A DNA stretch of 64,000 nt from JAVBSC01 sp031547305 (GTDB lineage Bacteria > Desulfobacterota > Desulfovibrionia > Desulfovibrionales > Desulfovibrionaceae), in the NCBI GenBank assembly GCA_031547305.1, contig JAVBSC010000042.1, positions 1 through 64,000 of the forward strand, written 5' to 3'. A program made the position numbers and the translations under genes. The notes below the pieces were generated by a model. The model did not search any database. It was given only the letters and a program-made list of their open reading frames with translations, and was not told the DNA's origin. Below, piece by piece: positions 61,319 through 64,000 of this stretch (the first letter of the stretch is position 1; every line of letters begins with the position of its first letter).

Positions 61319-62260
61319 ATGCATATAGCAAACGTGTTGCTTTTTCCAGGCCAGGGTTCGCAGGAGCCCGGCATGGGGCGGGCCCTGGCGGAGCGGTCCG
61401 GGGAAGCGATGGATTTGTGGAAGAAGGCGGAGAAGCTTTCCGGGCTGCCTTTGCGCGGCATTTACTGGGAGGGCGGGGATGGCGATATGGCTGACACCAG
61501 GGCGTTGCAGCCGGCGCTTACGGCGGCTAATCTGGGGTTCTGGCTGGAGCTTTCCCGGCGCTTCAAGCCGGACTGCGCGGCCGGGCATAGCCTGGGCGAG
61601 TACAGCGCCCTGGCCGCGTCCGGGGCGTTGGACGCGGACAGCGTGCTCGGCCTGGTTTCCTTGCGCGGCCGCTTGATGGCCGAGGCGGACCCGGTCGGCC
61701 GGGGGGCTATGAGCGCGGTGCTCAAGCTGGACGAGGCCGGGGTGAACGCACTGGTGGAGAGCGCGAAGCAAAAGAGCGGCAAAGAGATTCTGGTGGCCAA
61801 TTACAATACGCCAGGCCAGTTTGTGGTCAGCGGGGATAAAGAGGCCATCGCGGCGCTGGAGGAAGAGGCCAGGGGGCTGAAGGCCAGGGCCGTGCGCCTG
61901 GCTGTTTCCGGCGCTTTCCACAGCCCGCTCATGGCCGGGGCCGCGGCCGAATTGAATAAGGCCCTGGATAAGGCCAACTGGTCCAGGCCGCGTTTTCCGG
62001 TGTACTGCAACGTGCACGGCCGACCGGCCGCGGAAGCCGGGGAGCTTAAGGAACTGCTGAAACGCCAGATGACTTCTTCAGTGCGGTGGATATCCACCAT
62101 CCGTAACCAGTATGCGGACGGGGCGCGGCGTTTTGTGGAATGCGGTCCCAAAGCGGTGCTGAGCCGCATGGTGGGGCCGATTTTGTCTGGACTGGCTGAG
62201 GAAAGCGCATATAGTGTCGCCAGCGTAGGCAGCCTGGAGCAACTGGATTCATTTGCCTAG
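61319..62260 (+). CDS. fabD: Malonyl-CoA:ACP transacylase
   Basis: FabD loads malonyl groups on ACP for fatty acid synthesis. The 313-residue protein has LLFPGQGSQEPGMGRA, the nucleophile Ser in AAGHSLGEYSAL, and the His in SGAFHSPLM. ATG 61319 follows an AGGAG site, though at a long 13-base spacing. It is not next to other fab genes; its neighbour downstream is the LUD-domain gene 61 bases away. Confidence 0.94.
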   Translation: MHIANVLLFPGQGSQEPGMGRALAERSGEAMDLWKKAEKLSGLPLRGIYWEGGDGDMADTRALQPALTAANLGFWLELSRRFKPDCAAGHSLGEYSALAASGALDADSVLGLVSLRGRLMAEADPVGRGAMSAVLKLDEAGVNALVESAKQKSGKEILVANYNTPGQFVVSGDKEAIAALEEEARGLKARAVRLAVSGAFHSPLMAGAAAELNKALDKANWSRPRFPVYCNVHGRPAAEAGELKELLKRQMTSSVRWISTIRNQYADGARRFVECGPKAVLSRMVGPILSGLAEESAYSVASVGSLEQLDSFA

Positions 62261-62321
62261 TCGGGTCTGTGGGCGCCAGAAGAACTGTGTTCCCGTAATC
62301 ATGCATAATCAGGAGGCGGAT

Positions 62322-63044
62322 ATGAGCAAGGAAGTTAGGAAGGCTCCGGCGCAAAAAGCGGTAAAAGAAGCCCCGGCCAAGGTTGCGGCCAAACAATCCC
62401 CCCAGGAGTGTTTTTGGGACATCCGCCTGAAAGAGGTGGCCAAGGCCCTGGAAGGGAGGAATTACGAGGTTACCACGGTGCAGACCCTGAAAGAGGCGGC
62501 CGCGCTGGTGGAAAAAAAGATTATCCCGGCCCTGAAGCCGGCCAGCATAGGCGTTGGCGGCTCCATGACCGTGGTGGGAGCCGGGCTGTACGACGTGTTC
62601 GGCAATTTGAAAAAAGTGGACTTCGTCAACCCCTACAAGGCCGGTCTGAGCCCCGAAGAGGCCATGGAAGCGCGCCGCAAATGTCTGGTCACGGATTTAT
62701 TTTTCACCTCCACCAACGCTCTCACCAGGGAAGGGGACCTGGTCAACCTGGACGGCTTCGGCAACCGGGTGGCGGGCATGATCTTCGGACCGCGCAAGGT
62801 TGTGCTTCTTGTTGGCCGCAACAAGATTTGCGACAGCCTGGACGAGGCCCAGGTGCGGGTAAAAAATACGGCCGCGCCTATGAATACCATTCGCCTGAAC
62901 AAAAAGACGCCCTGCGTCAAGACCGGCTTCTGTATGGATTGCAGCAGCCCGGAGCGCATCTGTAACTACTGGAGCATAATAGAGCGTTGCGGCATTCCCA
63001 AACGCATCCACGTGGTGCTGATCAACGAGGATCTGGGATTTTAA
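62322..63044 (+). CDS. LUD-domain protein (LutC/YkgG-like)
   Basis: The 240-residue protein carries the LUD fold: SIGVGGSMTVVGAGLYDVF, then CLVTDLFFTSTNALTREGDLV and NRVAGMIFGPRKVVLLVGRNKI. A C-terminal Cys set (CVKTGFCMDCSSPERIC) is seen in the anaerobe subgroup. AGGAGG precedes ATG 62322. Relatives take part in L-lactate oxidation, but no lutA or lutB is adjacent here, so substrate assignment would be a guess. Its N-terminal 25 residues are Lys and Ala rich. Confidence 0.83.
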   Translation: MSKEVRKAPAQKAVKEAPAKVAAKQSPQECFWDIRLKEVAKALEGRNYEVTTVQTLKEAAALVEKKIIPALKPASIGVGGSMTVVGAGLYDVFGNLKKVDFVNPYKAGLSPEEAMEARRKCLVTDLFFTSTNALTREGDLVNLDGFGNRVAGMIFGPRKVVLLVGRNKICDSLDEAQVRVKNTAAPMNTIRLNKKTPCVKTGFCMDCSSPERICNYWSIIERCGIPKRIHVVLINEDLGF

Positions 63045-63072
63045 GCGAGCAGGCGGGCTGCCTTTTTTTGTA

Positions 63073-63107
63073 GCGGGTGCGCGTTTTACACGTATGCCCG
63101 CTTTTTT
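63073..63107 (+). terminator. Intrinsic terminator after the LUD-domain gene
   Basis: GCGGG (63073-63077) pairs with CCCGC (63097-63101), with weaker pairing in between, and six T follow. It lies about 30 bases after the stop. Confidence 0.6.
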
Positions 63108-63210
63108 ATGCCCCGCGGGTAATGGTTTGTGAAAACACTTGGAATTTCCTTTCATGTTGGACTATGAACATAATAAGGCAACTTTTTACAGGTCACGCGT
63201 GTAGGGCAAA

Positions 63211-63228
63211 TTGACATTGAAAATGTTC
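63211..63228 (+). repeat. Dispersed hairpin repeat, family 1, copy 4
   Basis: TTGACATTGAAAATGTTC; the core ACATT-GAA-AATGT forms a hairpin. It resembles copy 3 most closely and stands beside the alcohol-dehydrogenase remnant. Confidence 0.45.
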
Positions 63229-63250
63229 TTTCGCTCCTGCGGCGGGAACC

Positions 63251-63433
63251 GCCTGCGTGATCACGGACATGATGACTGCGGGATTTCACGGAGCGGAACC
63301 GGCGGAAGTAAAATATGGGGATACAGTGGCGGTTTTCGGCATTGGCCCGGCGGGGCTGATGGTCAATAAGCCGAAAGATTTGATCAAGCCGGTTATCCGC
63401 CGGGCTGATCGCAAAAAAGTTTTGATAAAATGA
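63251..63433 (+). pseudogene. Remnant of a zinc-type alcohol dehydrogenase with internal deletion
   Basis: The frame ACVITDMMTAGFHGAEPAEV followed by GDTVAVFGIGPAGLM matches the mid-region of medium-chain alcohol dehydrogenases of the secondary-alcohol type, including the cofactor glycine motif. It then jumps directly to KPKDLIKPVI, which resembles the extreme C-terminus of the same enzymes. Roughly 150-180 codons between them are missing, as is everything before ITDMM. It ends at TGA 63431-63433, inside the palindromic terminator. Clearly a broken gene, not a small protein. Confidence 0.75.
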
Positions 63434-63470
63434 GTCCGGATTCGGCATATGCCGAATCCGGACTCATTTT
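63427..63470. terminator. Bidirectional terminator: perfect 22-bp palindrome
   Basis: The arms 63427-63448 and 63449-63470 are exact reverse complements with no loop base between them. Each begins or ends with a run of A or T (AAAATGAG ... CTCATTTT). It would terminate both the broken dehydrogenase on the plus strand and dsrC on the minus strand. Confidence 0.8.
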
Positions 63471-63524
63471 GATTACAAATCCCGAAGAGGGGTTTTGTAA
63501 AGGCGGAAATCCCTTTCCAGGATA

Positions 63525-63842
63525 TTACACGCAGCCGGTGGGCTTGGGCAGGCCGGCCATTTTGCAGGCGCCTTTGCCGGGTCCGGAGGGGAAGAGTTCG
63601 TAGACTTCTTTCAGCTTGAAGCCGGTATTCTTGGAAAGAATACGAACCATGGGCGCAATGCCGTTCTTCTTGTAATAGTCCTGCAGAAAGTCAAGGATCT
63701 TCTGGTGATCAGGAGTGATTTCGCTGATCCCTTCGGATTCCTTCACATATTCCACCCATTCCGGGCTCCAGTCATCATAATGAAGCAGAAAGCCGTCTTC
63801 ATCCACTTCAAACGATTTGCCCTTGTAGGTTACTTCAGCCAT
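63525..63842 (-). CDS. dsrC: DsrC, sulfur-trafficking partner of dissimilatory sulfite reductase
   Basis: DsrC carries the sulfur atom from DsrAB as a trisulfide and returns to the membrane DsrMK complex. The 105-residue protein has the family N-terminus EVTYKGKSFEVDEDGFL and the flexible arm ending GACKMAGLPKPTGCV, with both redox Cys ten residues apart. That pair separates true DsrC from TusE. AGGAGG precedes the ATG. It stands alone, as dsrC usually does in Desulfovibrio, followed by a strong palindromic terminator. Confidence 0.97.
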   Translation of the reverse strand: MAEVTYKGKSFEVDEDGFLLHYDDWSPEWVEYVKESEGISEITPDHQKILDFLQDYYKKNGIAPMVRILSKNTGFKLKEVYELFPSGPGKGACKMAGLPKPTGCV

Positions 63843-64000
63843 TTGCGTCCTCCTTGGACTATTTTCTGCTGTGCTAAAAAGCGGGGTTCAACCTGGTTGC
63901 AACCACTTGCAACTCCACCAAAACACCACAAAGCTAAAACATCTGCCGCAAGGCCACATCACGGTTGCCGCCTGTGCGCAAGCCGCATGAGCAGCGCCGT

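Larger units (their letters stand above)
63045..63524. other. 480-base region between the LUD gene and dsrC
   Basis: It holds a terminator (63073-63107), a family 1 repeat (63211-63228), an alcohol-dehydrogenase remnant (63251-63433) and a long palindromic terminator (63427-63470). No intact gene is present. Confidence 0.7.

Noticed and set aside
1..64000. CRISPR arrays, insertion sequences, tRNA and rRNA genes
   Set aside because: I read the spacers for regularly spaced repeats, transposase frames with terminal repeats, cloverleaf sequences and rRNA cores and found none. A scan with a dedicated tool could still find a degenerate case.

Overview
The window is a GC-rich bacterial chromosome segment that most resembles a sulfate-reducing deltaproteobacterium of the Desulfovibrionaceae. 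Supporting signs are a complete DsrC with both C-terminal redox cysteines, an HdrD-like Fe-S protein paired with a NarI/HdrE-like membrane cytochrome, a secreted CbiK-type cobaltochelatase, a fused RluD-CoaE protein, and a cheB-HEAT-cheR-parA-cheW-cheY-cheA cluster. No rRNA, tRNA, CRISPR array, insertion sequence or prophage was recognised.

Region 1 (1-10.3 kb, minus strand): an orphan PotD-like solute-binding protein, two large hybrid histidine kinases, then after a 547-base gap a single-domain response regulator, a membrane cytochrome and a partial Fe-S protein. This looks like a sensory phosphorelay placed next to a respiratory membrane module. Region 2 (10.5-17.4 kb, minus strand): proC, ndk, a YibQ-like deacetylase, ctpA, an EnvC-like M23 protein, a MagIII-like DNA glycosylase and prmA. 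Region 3 (17.5-29.5 kb): mostly plus-strand genes (alpha/beta hydrolase, lipoprotein, ftsE-ftsX, ilvD, methyltransferase, upp, GT9 glycosyltransferase, secreted protein), with the RluD-CoaE fusion and a kinase-less PAS protein on the minus strand. It ends in an intergenic stretch holding a consensus sigma-54 promoter followed by structured sequence and an intrinsic terminator, a candidate small RNA. Region 4 (29.8-43 kb, minus strand): a five-gene oligopeptide/dipeptide ABC transporter, then dgkA, cheX, a PAP2 phosphatase, a free HPt protein, comM/yifB, a DinB-like protein, lepB and lepA.

Region 5 (43-57 kb, minus strand): a third hybrid kinase with two periplasmic binding-protein-like domains, cbiK with its own promoter and leader, and the chemosensory cluster. 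Region 6 (57.8-64 kb): two glycosyltransferase genes with a small downstream protein, rsmG, fabD, a LUD-domain gene, an alcohol-dehydrogenase remnant and dsrC.

Signal transduction dominates: three hybrid kinases, one free HPt, two single receivers and a chemotaxis cluster, with no DNA-binding response regulator in view. The free HPt closely matches the HPt at the end of one hybrid kinase and could serve the kinases that lack one. The spacers carry several families of palindromic repeats, and these account for most of the long gaps inside otherwise tight operons.
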